Positions 30,370 to 40,629 of a stretch of DNA of 64,000 bases are shown here, piece after piece. The notes under the pieces are model-generated. The model did no database searches, was not told the origin of the DNA, and saw nothing but the letters and a program-made list of their open reading frames with translations. This DNA is from JBKQVT01 sp963727245 (GTDB lineage: Bacteria; Planctomycetota; Planctomycetia; Pirellulales; Thermoguttaceae), in NCBI GenBank assembly GCA_963727245.1, contig CAVSFO010000021.1, positions 1 to 64,000 on the forward strand. Direction: 5' to 3'. Each line of letters opens with the position of its first letter. Position 1 is the first letter of the stretch. Made by a program: the position numbers and the translations under genes.

Positions 30370-31329
30370 ATGAAATCGCCCAGTGAGCTTGCCCGGCAGG
30401 GAAAAGGGGACGGTCCCCATTTTCGCTTTTTCCGTCTCCCTTGCCTTGCGGCCTTGTCCGCGATGGTCTTGGCTGCCGGCGCGGTCCGGCGCGGGCACAG
30501 GCGGCCCCGGCGGCGGCGCAGGTCGAGCGTTGCCTGATCTCGCCCGTCGATGAGGCGGAAGTGCCGGCCCAGGAGGCGGGCGTGCTGAAAGAGGTCAACA
30601 TGAAAGAGGGGCAGCAGGTTTCCAGCGGGCAACTGCTGGCGCGAGATCGACGACGCCAAGCCCCGCATGGCGGTCGAGGTGGCGAAGGCCAAACTGGCCG
30701 CCGCCAAGGAAAAAGCCGGCGACGACATCAACGTCCGCTACGCCGAGGCCTCGCGCGACGTGGCGGAGGCCAACTACCAGGTCAATGCACAAGCCAACCG
30801 CAAGGTCCGCGACAGCGTTCCCGCCGAGGTCCTCCGCGAGTTGCTGATGAAATACACCGAGGCTAAATTGTCCATCGAGAAGTCCAAGCTGGAGATGCGC
30901 GTCGCCGCCCGCGATACCAACGTCGCCAAGGCCGATCTCGACGCCGCCGAAGAAAACGTCCGCCGCCACCAGGTCTGCGCACCGCAAAACGGCATGGTCA
31001 ACAAGGTCCATCGCCATGCCGGCGAATGGGTGCAAATGGGTGATCCGGTGATGCACGTCATCCGCCTGGACCGCCTCCGCGTCGACGGCTTCGTCAGCTC
31101 GGCCGAGCACCGGCCGGGAGACCTCCACAACTGCGACGCCCAGGTCAGCGTCGTTTTGGCGGGCAGCCGCAAGCCGCGGACGTTTCCCGGCAAGGTGGTC
31201 TTCGTCGACCCCAACATTCAGGCCGGCGGCAACTTCCTCGTCCGCGTCGAAGTGCAAAATGAAAAGGAGAACGACTTCTGGCTCCTCAGTCCCGGCATGA
31301 TGGCCACCATGAAAATTCTGCCGAAATGA
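30370..31329 (+). CDS. HlyD-family periplasmic adaptor (two frame breaks)
   Basis: ATG 30370 lies 25 bases after the previous stop. A signal peptide (LPCLAALSAMVLAAGA) is in the first frame, ERCLISPVDEAEVPAQEAGV (lipoyl/barrel-sandwich half) in a second, and from about 30640 the rest (EIDDAKPRMAVEVAKAKLAA, coiled coil, then DRLRVDGFVSSAEH and FPGKVVFVDPNIQAGG) returns to the first. Two indels, near 30495 and 30642, are needed. About 319 residues. Between the start codon and the hydrophobic core, the residues GKGDGPHFRFF are coded by a GGGGACGGTCCCCATTTTCG repeat, so the true start could also be further downstream. It is the middle gene of the HlyD cluster. Confidence 0.8.
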
Positions 31330-31337
31330 GCAAGTGA

Positions 31338-31412
31338 GCCGGAGGCGTTAGCCTCCGGATAGCTAAGTTCTAAGCTCTAAGTTCTTAGACCTTAGATCTT
31401 AGACCTTAGGTG
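31338..31412. repeat. GCCGGAGGCGTTAGCCTCCG palindrome plus CTAAGTTCTAAG tract
   Basis: Just after the HlyD stop lies a copy of the CCGGAGGCGTTAGCCTCCGG palindrome, then CTAAGTTCTAAGCTCTAAGT units like those at 15078. It forms the spacer between the second and third genes of the HlyD cluster. Confidence 0.85.
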
Positions 31413-31428
31413 CTAGCCCCGCTCCCTG

Positions 31429-33689
31429 ATGCCCACCTTGTACGAAAGCCTGGTCTCCAGTTCCGCGCGGAAATTACCCATCCGCAAGCGGGCCGACCTC
31501 TCCGCGCGCAAGCAGCAGTACCTGGGGCGCACCTACTGGGTCGTCAAGGAGCCCATCGGCCTGAATTACTTCCGCTTCCACGAGGAAGAATACGCCATCC
31601 TGCAGATGCTCGACGGCCAGACCAGTCTGGACGACATCAAGGAGCGTTTCGAGGAGGAGTTTCCCCCGGAAAAAATCACCGTCGAAGAACTCCAGCAGTT
31701 CCTCGGCATGCTCCACCGCAGCGGACTGGTGGTGGTGGCGGCGCCGGGCCAGGGGCACGAGCTGCGCAAACGCCGCAGCGAGCGGCGGCGGAAGGAATTC
31801 ATCAATGCGGTGGCCAACGTCTTGTGCATCCGCTTCAAGGGTTTCGACCCCGAACGGTTCCTGGGGTGGCTCTACCCCCGCGTGCGCTGGTTCTTCTCGC
31901 CGCTGGCGGTGACCGCCTGCCTCATGCTGATGCTGGCGGCGGCGGCCCTGGTGACGGTCCAGTTCAACGTCTTTCGCAGCAAGCTGCCCGCCTTCCACGA
32001 GTTCTTCAACTTCTACAACGCCTTGTGGCTGGGGGCGGCGCTGTGCGTGACCAAGGCGCTGCACGAGTTGGGCCACGGCCTCTGTTGCAAGCACTTCGGC
32101 GGCGAATGCCATGAAATGGGCTTCATGATCCTCGTTCTCACGCCCTGCCCCTACTGCAACGTCTCCGACTCCTGGATGCTGCCCAACAAGTGGCACCGGG
32201 CGGCCATCGGCGCCGCCGGCATGTACGTCGAGCTGATACTGGCCTCCATCGCCACCTTCATTTGGTGGAACGCCGAGCCGGGGCTGCTGCAAAACCTCTG
32301 CCTCAACGTCATGTTCATCTCTTCGGTGACCACGCTGATCTTCAATGCCAACCCGCTCTTGCGTTACGACGGCTATTACATCCTTGCCGACCTGACCGAA
32401 ATCCCCAACCTGCGGCAGAAGGCCACCACCATCCTCAGCCGCAAGATGGGCGAGTGGTGCCTGGGCCTGGAACCGACCGAGGACCCCTTCCTCCCCCAGC
32501 GCAACCAGATCTTCTTCGCGCTCTATTCGGTGGCCTCGGCCGTGTATCGCTGGGTGGTGGTGTTCTCGATCTTGTGGTTCCTCTACAGGTTCCTTCAGCC
32601 TTACGGCGTGCAAATCATCGGCCAACTGATCGCCCTGGCGTCGCTGTGGGGATTGGTGGTCATGCCGCTTTACCAGGTGGGAAAATTTCTCTACGTCCCC
32701 GGGAGGCTCGATAAAGTGAAAAAACCGCGACTGTTTGCCACCCTGGGCATCGTGGCGGCCGTTGTGGCCGCCGTGCTCTTCGTCAAACTGCCCCATAGCG
32801 TGATGACGACGCTGGAGGTCCAGCCCCGCGACGCCGTGCCCGTCTGGATCGACGTGGGCGGCGGGGGAAGACTGGTCGAACGTCTACGTGAAGCCGGGCC
32901 AGCAGGTGACCGCCGGCCAGAAGCTCGCCGACCTGCAAAACCTCGACCTGGAACTGGACATCGAGAAACTCGAAGGCGACCACCGCCGCTACCAGGCCCA
33001 ATTGCGCAACCTGCAACGCGAGGGCCTGCACGACCGGGAGTCCGCCGGCCAGATCCCCGAAGTGCAGAAGGCCCTGGAAACCGTGGAAAACCAACTCCAG
33101 GAAAAACGCCAGGACCAGCAGCGCCTGCACCTCGTGGCCCCTTGCGACGGCACCGTCCTGCCGCCCCCGGCCGTCACCGCCCATGACGATCCGGACGGGC
33201 AATTGCCCTCCTGGTCCGGCACGCCGCTGGAGCCGCAGAACCTCGGCGCCTTTCTCCGCGAAGGCCCGCATAACGAAAGCGTCATGTTCTGCCAGATCGG
33301 CGATCCCAAGTCGTTGCAGGCGAACCTCGTGATCGATCAGGACGAGATGGAGTACGTCCGCGAGGGCCAGGCGGTCGATATCAAGCTGGACGAATTGCCG
33401 CACGCCACGCTGCAGAGCCGGATCGTCGAAATCGCCCGCACCCCGCTCAAGGTCACTCCGCATCGGCTGTCGACGAAGGCGGGCGGGTCCTTGGCGACCA
33501 CGACCGACCCGCAGACCGGCGTCGAGCGGCCGCAGAGCACGTCCTACGAGGCGCACGCCCCCTTGGCCGACCCCGAGGGGCTGATGCGGCTGGGCTTGCG
33601 CAGGCCAGGGCAAGATCCATGCCGACTGGATGCCCTTGGGGACGCGGCTCTGGCGGCTGGTGATGCACACCTTCCGCTTCAAGCTGTAG
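31429..33689 (+). CDS. PqqD-like - site-2 protease (M50) - HlyD fusion protein (two frame breaks)
   Basis: Domain order: PqqD-like peptide-binding domain (about 30-105; YWVVKEPIGLNYFRFHEEEY), then an intramembrane S2P/M50 metalloprotease with zinc motif HELGH (212-216) and NANPLLRYDG (306-315, Asp314), with 6-8 helices. After a last helix (ATLGIVAAVVAAVLFV) comes a HlyD domain beginning DWSNVYVKPGQQVTAGQKLA. Frame breaks lie near 32862-32868 (a GGGGG run) and 33600-33606; the true C-terminus reads QGKIHADWMPLGTRLWRLVM and ends with TAG at 33687-33689. About 753 residues. PqqD domains bind RiPP precursor leader peptides, so a role in peptide processing and export is inferred. It closes the three-gene HlyD cluster. 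Confidence 0.87.
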
Positions 33690-34050
33690 GGGCCCAGAAG
33701 GGGCCAGGGGCCAGGGGCCGGGGATTGGGGATAAGAAAAGCCCCTCGACTGCGTCGAGGGGGCCGCGAGAGTCGCTTGCGGTTCCACCTTCCGCTCGCCC
33801 CTTTCCGTCTTCTGAGGCCCCGCAACCGTATCCGGTGGCTCACGCCACCGGCTCGCCGTGCTGTCCTTCCGCCTTCCGCCTTTCCCTTCATCCTTGATCC
33901 TTGCTTGTGGGGCTTGCTTTTTTCTGCCCTGGGGCTATCGTGGGGAGTGTTCGGCTTGGCGGTGTCGAGCAATTTCCCACGCCAGGGCACCCGATTGGGC
34001 TCGCCTTTTCGGAATTGCCGCTCTCTGTTGCAGGCTAAGGGAGGCCAGTC
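33690..34050. other. Gene-free stretch with several repeats
   Basis: Holds GGGGCCAGG tandems (33700-33725), the hairpin at 33741 (listed separately), a CCGGTGGCTCACGCCACCGG palindrome variant (33828-33853) and CTTCCGCCTTCCGCC pyrimidines (33866-33890). The last 100 bases before the DUF4062 gene show no obvious promoter. Confidence 0.6.
33741..33761 (-). terminator. 9-bp perfect hairpin CCCCTCGAC/GTCGAGGGG
   Basis: The stem CCCCTCGAC (33741-33749), loop TGC and GTCGAGGGG (33753-33761) are perfect. On the minus strand the stem is followed by CTTTTCTT, the usual sign of an intrinsic terminator, although no minus-strand gene is directly upstream. For the plus-strand HlyD cluster it could act as a Rho-assisted or imperfect terminator. 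Confidence 0.45.
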
Positions 34051-37000
34051 ATGAAGCCGCGCATCTTCATCTCGGCCGTCACCCAGGAGTTGGGCCAAAC
34101 CCGGCAACTGGCGGCCAATGTCCTCACGCGGCTAGGATACGACCCGGTCTGGCAGGACATTTTCGGCACCGAAGCGGGCGACTTGCGGCAGGTGCTCCGC
34201 GACAAGATCGACGACTGCAACGGCGTGGTGCACCTGGTCGGCTGTGCCTACGGGGCCGAGCCGCCGCAGGCCGACCCCGAGTTCGGCCGCGTGTCGTACA
34301 CGCAATTCGAGTTCCTTTATGCCCGCAAGAAAGGCAAAAGGACGTGGGTATTCTTCGCCGAGGAGGGCTACCCGCTCGATAAGCCGCTGGGGCAACTGGA
34401 CCTCCCGCCCGAGCCGTCAGGCGCCGACCCCGCCGCCTATCAGGCCGAGCGCCGCGCGTTGCAGGACGCCTGGCGGCGGCGGCTGCACGGCGAAAGCCAT
34501 CTGTGGCACGCCGCCGCCACAACGACGGAATTCGAGCTGCAGGTCGAGCGGCTCAAGGACGAGTTCCGTGGATTGCGGCGGAAATTCCGCTCCTGGCAAC
34601 AGAGCGTTACGGTGGCGCTTGTCATCCTGCTGATTCTCGGCGGCGGCATCTGGTGGACGATGTTCCGTAAGCACGAGGAAATCAAGCAGGTCGTCCAACA
34701 GACCGCCCAGTCGCAGAAACGCATCGAGGCGGCACTGGCGAATCTGAAACCGGCAGACATCAGGGAGCAACTCCGCAAGACGATCGAAGCCACCTACCAG
34801 AAAGAATTGCGGGAAGCCGAGCAACTCGCCGATTGGCGAAAGCGGGCGGACGCGAAGAAAGACGCGGCCGCGGCGCTCGAGCGAAGGCTCGGGCAGATCG
34901 ACGACTTCCTGACTTCGATCACCACGACGATCAAGAGCGGCAATGCGTCGCCCGAGTTCCTCCAGTTGACGCGCATCATGCAGCAGCAAGGGGTCGAGGA
35001 GGCCCTGAAGTACATCGCGTCCCAGGAATCCCGTCTGTTGGAACAGGCGCAGAAGGAAACGGAGAAGCTCGTCGAGCAGAGGCGCCGCACGTTGGCCCCG
35101 CTCTTGGAAGCAGTCCGCCTGCACGGGACGCGCGGCGAATATGCCGCGGCCTGCGCCAGTCGGAAAAGCTCTTGGCGATCGATCCCAATTGGCCTGAATT
35201 GCTGCACGCGCATTGTTGGACGATGATCGAACTGGGCGACCGTGCGTTGCATTACGAAACGATCGGGGCGGCCCTTTCCGACTACGAGGCGGCCGGGCGG
35301 TCGGCAAGGAGTCTCGTTCGAGTCGATTCCAAGAATCCCGTCTGGCAGCGCGATCTCTCGGTATCGTTCAACAAGCTGGGCGATGTGTACCTGGCGCTCG
35401 GTCGGACGGGCGACGCCCTGCGGCAGTATGAGGAGGACATGAAAATCAGTCGCACGCTGGCCGGCGCCGATCCCCGCGACGCCCAGAAGCAGCGCGATCT
35501 CTCGGTATCATTCAACAAACTGGGCGACGTGTACCTGAAGCTCGGTCGGACGGACGACGCCCTGCGGCAGTACGCGGACGGCCTGAAAATCCGCCGCACG
35601 CTGGCCGACGCCGATCCCCGCGATGCCGAGAAGCAACGCGATCTCTCCATCTCATTCGAAAAACTGGGCGACGTGTACCTGAAGCTCGGTCGGACGGACG
35701 ACGCCCTGCGGCAGTACGAGGACTGCCTGAAAATCAGTCGCGCGCTCGCCGACGCCGATCCCCGCGACTCCCAGAAGCAGCGCGATCTCTCCATCTCATT
35801 CGAAAAACTGGGCGACGCGTACCTTAAGCTCGGCCGGACGGACGACGCCCTGCGGCAGTACGAGGACTGCCTGAAAATCAGTCGCACGCTGGCCGACGCC
35901 GATCCCCGTGACTCCCAGAAGCAGCGCGATCTCTCCGTCTCGTTCAACAAACTGGGCGGCGTGTACCTGGCGCTCGGTCGGACGGACGACGCCCTGCGGC
36001 AGTACGAGGACTGCCTGAAAATCAGTCGCACGCTGGCCGACGCCGATCCCCGCGACGCCGTGAAGCAACGCGATCTCTCCGTCTCGTTCGAAAAACTGGG
36101 CAACGTGTACCTGAAGCTTGGTCGGACGGACGACGCCCGGCGGCAGTACGAGGACTGCCTGAAAATCCGCCGCACGCTGGCCGACGCCGATCCCCGCGAT
36201 GCCGAGAAGCAACGCGATCTCTCCATCTCATTCGAAAAACTGGGCGACGTGTTCCTGGCGCTCGGTCGGACGGACGACGCCCTGCGGCAGTACGAGGACT
36301 GCCTGAAAATCCGCCGCACGCTGGCCGACGCCGATCCCCGCGACGCCGAGAAGCAACGCGATCTCTCGGTATCATTCAACAAACTGGGCGACGTGTACCT
36401 GGCGCTCGGTCGGACGGACGACGCCCGGCGGCAGTATGAGGAGGGCTTGACATTCAGTCGCGCGCTGGCCGACGCCGATCCCCGCGACGCCGAGAAGCAG
36501 CGCGATCTCTCGGTCTCATTCAACAAACTGGGCAACGTGTTCCTGGTGCTTGGTCGGACGGACGACGCCCTGCGGCACTACGAGCGCGGCCTGAAAATCA
36601 GTCGCACGCTGGCCGACGCCGATCCCCGTGACTCCCAGAAGCAGCGCGATCTCTCCGTCTCGTTCAACAAACTGGGCGGCGTGTACCTGGCGCTCGGTCG
36701 GACGGACGACGCCCGGCGGCAGTATGAGGAGGACCTGAAAATCAGTCGCACGCTGGCCGACGCCGATCCCCGCGACGCCGTGAAGCAACGCGATCTCTCC
36801 GTCTCGTTCGAAAAACTGGGCAACGTGTACCTGAAGCTTGGTCGGACGGACGACGCCCTGCGGCAGTACGAGGACTGCCTGAAAATCCGCCGCACGCTGG
36901 CCGACGCCGATCCCCGCGATGCCGAGAAGCAACGCGATCTCTCCATCTCATTCGAAAAACTGGGCGACGTGTTCCTGGCGCTCGGTCGGACGGACGACGC

Positions 37001-37427
37001 CCTGCGGCAGTACGAGGACTGCCTGAAAATCCGCCGCACGCTGGCCGACGCCGATCCCCGCGACGCCCAGAAGCAGCGCGATCTCTCGGTATCATTCAAC
37101 AAACTGGGCGACGTGTTCCTGGCGACTCGGTCGGACGGACGACGCCCGGCGGCAGTATGAGGAGGGCTTGACAATCAGTCGTGCGCTGGCCGACGCCGAT
37201 CCCCGCGACGCCGAGAAGCAACGCGATCTGGCAGTGAGTTTCTCGAACATAGGCTATGCGCTGACAAGAAAAATGAGTATGACGCCGCAATCGAACAATT
37301 TCAATCGGCGGTTGCCGTTCTCGACGCGCTCCTAGGCAACAGGCTGATGCTGGAAACGGCGACGAAGGACAAGGCTTGGCTTGAAAAAGCCATCCAAGAA
37401 TGCCGGGACGCGAAGGCAAAGAAATGA
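34051..37427 (+). CDS. DUF4062 - transmembrane - 48-residue (TPR-like) repeat protein (three frame breaks)
   Basis: From ATG 34051: DUF4062 domain (1-120; MKPRIFISAVTQELGQTRQL, CNGVVHLVGCAYGAEP), a helix SVTVALVILLILGGGIWW near residue 195, a coiled coil (about 210-330), then 13 full and one partial 48-residue repeats (DLSVSFNKLGDVYLALGRTD type), ending KAIQECRDAKAKK with TGA at 37425-37427. Breaks: a missing C near 35152, an extra A at 37125 (the other repeat copies read GGCGCTCGG), and one near 37270 at an AAAAA run. About 1,125 residues. DUF4062 is TIR-like in fold, and DUF4062/TIR-plus-repeat proteins are often linked to defence or signalling; here that is only inference. No partner gene is adjacent. 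Confidence 0.85.
35352..37224. repeat. Thirteen 144-bp coding repeats with a 720-bp higher-order duplication
   Basis: Thirteen units of 144 bases begin at GATCTCTC (35352, 35496, and so on). Units 4-8 and 9-13 correspond one to one at a distance of 720 bases: blocks at 35881, 36061, 36181 and 36241 are identical or nearly so to those at 36601, 36781, 36901 and 36961. This indicates a recent duplication of five units. Confidence 0.93.
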
Positions 37428-37439
37428 CGTAACAGATCC

Positions 37440-37651
37440 CCGGGATAATTCCGCGGCATAGCAGTACGCCGCACGCGCCGTGTGCGGTGAGATCGGCACA
37501 CGGCGTGTGCCGGATACGGGTGGGGCATGGGAGAGGCGGCGTCCAGGGCAACGCGAGTTTCGGCCAAGAGCCCTCACCCTAACCCTCTCCCGGAGAGAGA
37601 GGGGACGTTGTGTCTAACCATCCTCCGCAGGGAGAGGGGACGTTGAATCCA
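37440..37651. repeat. GCCGTGTGCGGTG palindromes and a CCCTCACCCTAACCCTCTCC arm
   Basis: At 37460-37520 lie GCAGTACGCCGCACGCGCCG- and GATCGGCACACGGCGTGTGC-type palindromes, related to those at 40500-40620. From 37571, CCCTCACCCTAACCCTCTCC is one arm of the CCCTCTCCCTCCGGGAGAGG family; it extends to 37651 and covers the 3' end of the LarA-like gene. Confidence 0.85.
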
Positions 37652-38906
37652 CCTCCGGCAGGTTGCCGGCGGCGTCGAACGGCAGCGGCCGCAACTCGGT
37701 GAGGATCGTCAGGTCGCTGCGGCCGCGGGCCTGCTCAAAATAGGCCGCCGAACATTCCACCTCGGCCAGCCGCAGCGTATTGGGAATCCACAGCAGCCGC
37801 GCCTCCTCAGGCTCGACCAGGCCGACCGTGCTCAAGGCGAGCCCGAGCATCTGGCGATCGGTCTCGTAGTCCAAGGGGCACATGGCGGCGGCGACGCGGC
37901 CGCTGGTCAAGACGTTCAGTCGGGTGGCGGCGAAATCGGTGTCGCGCAACAACTGCGAGCGGCAGAACTCGGCCATGCCGATGCCGATGGCGTTGCCGTG
38001 GCTCTGCTTGCTCAGCCCGCGCAGGGCGATCCGCTTCACCTTGGGATATTCGTCCTCGACGGCCTTGTGCTCGTCGAACTTCCGCCCCACCACGTTGCTG
38101 TCCATCCCCACGCCGCTGAAATTCTTGCCGATCTCGTCGATCACGAGCACGTCGACGCGGCGGAACGGCAGTCGCGGCATCCAGTGCCGGGCGACCTGCA
38201 GCAGCTCGACCTCGCGACGCTCGAAATCGGCGGGGGCCACGCCCTCGATCGCCGCCGTCTCGTCGTAAGCGTTTTCCAGGATGGCCAAGCCGGCCAGAAT
38301 ATGGCAGCGATTGAGGACTTCGCCCGCCACGCTGCGGACGATCTGGTCGAAGTTGTAGTCCTGGGCCGCGCTATGGTAGATTTTGGCCCCCACGGGCTTG
38401 CCCAGGCCGATGAGCAGCATCTTCATCAGGCCGCTTTCGATGGTGGCCGAAAAGTCCGTGTGCGGCTTGATGCGGTTGCAGACCAGCACGTGGTCGGCTT
38501 CCATGGCGTGGCGGTCGAAATGGACGGGGAAGCCCTCGGCGGCCCGGCAGACGACGACCGTCTCCGTGCTGGAGCGGATGGGGCAGCCGACGTTCGGCTC
38601 GGTGATGCCGTAGGATTCCAGCAGGTGGAGTTGTCCTTCGGCGGTGCCGCCGCCGTGGCTGCCCATGGCCGGGACCAGGAAGGGCTCGGCGCCGAGGTCG
38701 CGGAGGTGGCCGACGACGGCGCGGAGGATGGCGACGATATTGCTGATTCCCCGGCTGCCGGCGGTGATGGCCACGCTCTGGCCCGGACGCACGGTCTGCT
38801 CCAGCTTCAGGCGCAGCAGTTCGGCGCGGACGGCGCCGGCGACGTCGTCGAGCCGGGGGCCTTCGAAGGTTTGGCGAACGCGAAAGATGTGGGGAAACGC
38901 CGGCAT
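37614..38906 (-). CDS. LarA-like (DUF2088) protein
   Basis: A 430-residue protein with a LarA-like N-terminal Rossmann domain: VPAMGSHGGGTAEGQ, CNRIKPHTDFSATIESG, GAKIYH. True LarA is a lactate racemase carrying the nickel-pincer cofactor on a Lys; these planctomycete relatives have uncharacterised substrates. The ATG at 38906 overlaps the stop of the upstream peroxidase gene (TAATG), which indicates translational coupling; an ATG at 38915 is an alternative. The last residues (STSPLPAEDG) and stop are coded within a dispersed repeat. larC, needed to make the nickel-pincer cofactor, is at 45077 in the same window, which supports a nickel enzyme. Confidence 0.85.
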   Translation of the reverse strand: MPAFPHIFRVRQTFEGPRLDDVAGAVRAELLRLKLEQTVRPGQSVAITAGSRGISNIVAILRAVVGHLRDLGAEPFLVPAMGSHGGGTAEGQLHLLESYGITEPNVGCPIRSSTETVVVCRAAEGFPVHFDRHAMEADHVLVCNRIKPHTDFSATIESGLMKMLLIGLGKPVGAKIYHSAAQDYNFDQIVRSVAGEVLNRCHILAGLAILENAYDETAAIEGVAPADFERREVELLQVARHWMPRLPFRRVDVLVIDEIGKNFSGVGMDSNVVGRKFDEHKAVEDEYPKVKRIALRGLSKQSHGNAIGIGMAEFCRSQLLRDTDFAATRLNVLTSGRVAAAMCPLDYETDRQMLGLALSTVGLVEPEEARLLWIPNTLRLAEVECSAAYFEQARGRSDLTILTELRPLPFDAAGNLPEVDSTSPLPAEDG

Positions 38907-40345
38907 TACAGGCATCGCAGGAACGCTACCAGGTCCTTCTTCTCTTGTTCCGTAAGCCGTGTTTCCAGCACGAGGTTGTGAAATTCCACCGTGTCTTCCA
39001 GGGTCAGCAGTCGGCCGTCGTGCAAATAGGGGGGCGAGTCCTTGATGCCCCGCAAGGGGAAGGTCTTGATCGACCCGTCGCCGGCGGCCATACAACCATT
39101 ATACAGCTTCGGCTTGAAAAAGCGCTCGGTTTGCAGGTCGTGCATCGAGTTGTCGGTGTAATAGGGCGCCGGGTGACAGGCGGCGCAGCGGCCCCGTTCC
39201 AGGAACACCTTCTGCCCGCGCAGCTCTGCATGAGTCGCCTTCTTCGCATCCAAGGCGCCGAAGACGTCGAGCTTGGGGGCGGGCGGGAAGTTGAGAATCT
39301 CCTGAAATTCGGCCATGAAGTGGACCTGGCTGCCGCGTTCCAGGATGTTGACGCCCTTCTTGGTGGCGATGACCGGATCGCCGTCGAAATAGGCCGCCCG
39401 CTGCTCGAATTCGGTGAAGTCCTCGACTGACTTCAGCGCCCGCTGCGAGCCGAACAGCCGCTGGATGTTCACGCCGCGCAGCGAAGGCGTGTCGAGGCGA
39501 TGGCGGAATTCCTGGGGGCGGATATCGCCGACCAGGTGGGTGGCGCCGTTGGTATGCCCGTTCACGTGGCAGTCGAAACAGGTCACGCCCGTGCTGGGCC
39601 GCAGCGAGCGCCGGTCGTCGGTGGCGTTGAACTGCTGCTGCGGGAAGGGCGTCACCAGCAGCCGCAGCCCCTCCAGTTGCTTGGGATTGAGGATGCCGTT
39701 GAAAATCTCGAAGTAGTTGGCCAGCGTGATCACCTGCCCGCGCGACACGTCGCCTAGATCGGGCCGCGTCGTCAGGAAGATGGCGGGCGGATACTCGGGA
39801 AGAAACCGCGCGGGCAGATCGAAGTCCAGATCGAAACGCGACAGGTCGCGATCATTCTGCTTCTTGACTTCGTCGATCTGTTCCTTGGGAAACACCATGC
39901 CGCCTTCCGGATGGTTCGGATGCGGCAGGGGCAGGAAGCCGGCCGGCCAGAGCCCCTTCTGGCGGATCTGCTCCGGCGTCATCGCGGCCAGGTCTTGCCA
40001 GGACTGCACGCCGACGGGCAACTTCACCCGCATCCCTTCCTGGATCGGCTTGCCGCGGCTCATCGTCACGCCCACGGCGGGCCGGTCGGCCAGGTCGTAG
40101 CGCTTGGCCAACAGCGCCATCTGCCGCGCCATGATCGCCGGCTTGGCGTCGGCCATCTTGGCCTCCACTTCGCCGAACTGCTCTTGCATTACAACCGGTG
40201 CATAGCTGCTGGGCGGCTGCTGGGCCAAGATCCTGCCGCCGTGCTGGAGGGCGTAGAGGATGACAATCATCAAGACCGCCAGGCCCAGCGTGACCATGGA
40301 GACGCCCCAATTGAGCCAACGACTCGCGTTCGACCAACGAAGCAT
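38906..40345 (-). CDS. Di-haem cytochrome c peroxidase-like protein
   Basis: A 479-residue protein with an N-terminal membrane anchor or signal (WGVSMVTLGLAVLMIVILYA) and two CxxCH haem sites: CFDCH (about residue 255) and CAACH (about residue 390), plus the C-terminal FPLRGIKDSPPYLHDGRLLT motif of the MauG/CcpA family. It lies outside the cytoplasm. Likely functions are peroxide reduction or a MauG-like oxidation; the sequence does not decide. ATG 40345 follows GGGAGGGCAATGCC. Its stop overlaps the start of the LarA-like gene, so the two are co-translated. Confidence 0.88.
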   Translation of the reverse strand: MLRWSNASRWLNWGVSMVTLGLAVLMIVILYALQHGGRILAQQPPSSYAPVVMQEQFGEVEAKMADAKPAIMARQMALLAKRYDLADRPAVGVTMSRGKPIQEGMRVKLPVGVQSWQDLAAMTPEQIRQKGLWPAGFLPLPHPNHPEGGMVFPKEQIDEVKKQNDRDLSRFDLDFDLPARFLPEYPPAIFLTTRPDLGDVSRGQVITLANYFEIFNGILNPKQLEGLRLLVTPFPQQQFNATDDRRSLRPSTGVTCFDCHVNGHTNGATHLVGDIRPQEFRHRLDTPSLRGVNIQRLFGSQRALKSVEDFTEFEQRAAYFDGDPVIATKKGVNILERGSQVHFMAEFQEILNFPPAPKLDVFGALDAKKATHAELRGQKVFLERGRCAACHPAPYYTDNSMHDLQTERFFKPKLYNGCMAAGDGSIKTFPLRGIKDSPPYLHDGRLLTLEDTVEFHNLVLETRLTEQEKKDLVAFLRCL

Positions 40346-40499
40346 GGCATTGCCCTCCCTATGTTTGTTTTCCGGCGCAGGAGGCCGGGAACCGGCAGCG
40401 GAACAGGAAAGGGGAACCCCCAACCCATGATTATCATAGGGGTCTCAGTAGAAAACAATACCCCCCGAATTAGAGTCAAACGGCGTTGTCATAAACCCG

Positions 40500-40620
40500 C
40501 CGGCAGTACGCCGCACGCGCCCGCTGCGGTGGGCAGTACGCCGCACACGCCGTGTGCGGTGGGATCGGCACAGGGCCTGTGCCGGATACTGCGGGCGGCA
40601 CAGGGCCTGTGCCGGATACT
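40500..40620. repeat. GCAGTACGCCGCAC / GGCACAGGGCCTGTGCC repeats
   Basis: Two GCAGTACGCCGCAC(A/G)CGCC units (40502, 40531) are followed by two GGCACAGGGCCTGTGCCGGA palindromes (40566, 40596). They lie between the pheT stop and the peroxidase gene. Part of the unit recurs at 37460-37520. Confidence 0.87.
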
Positions 40621-40629
40621 AGGGGGGCC

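Noticed and set aside
35352..37224. CRISPR-like array
   Set aside because: Units are contiguous 144-base coding repeats with no unique spacers and no cas genes.
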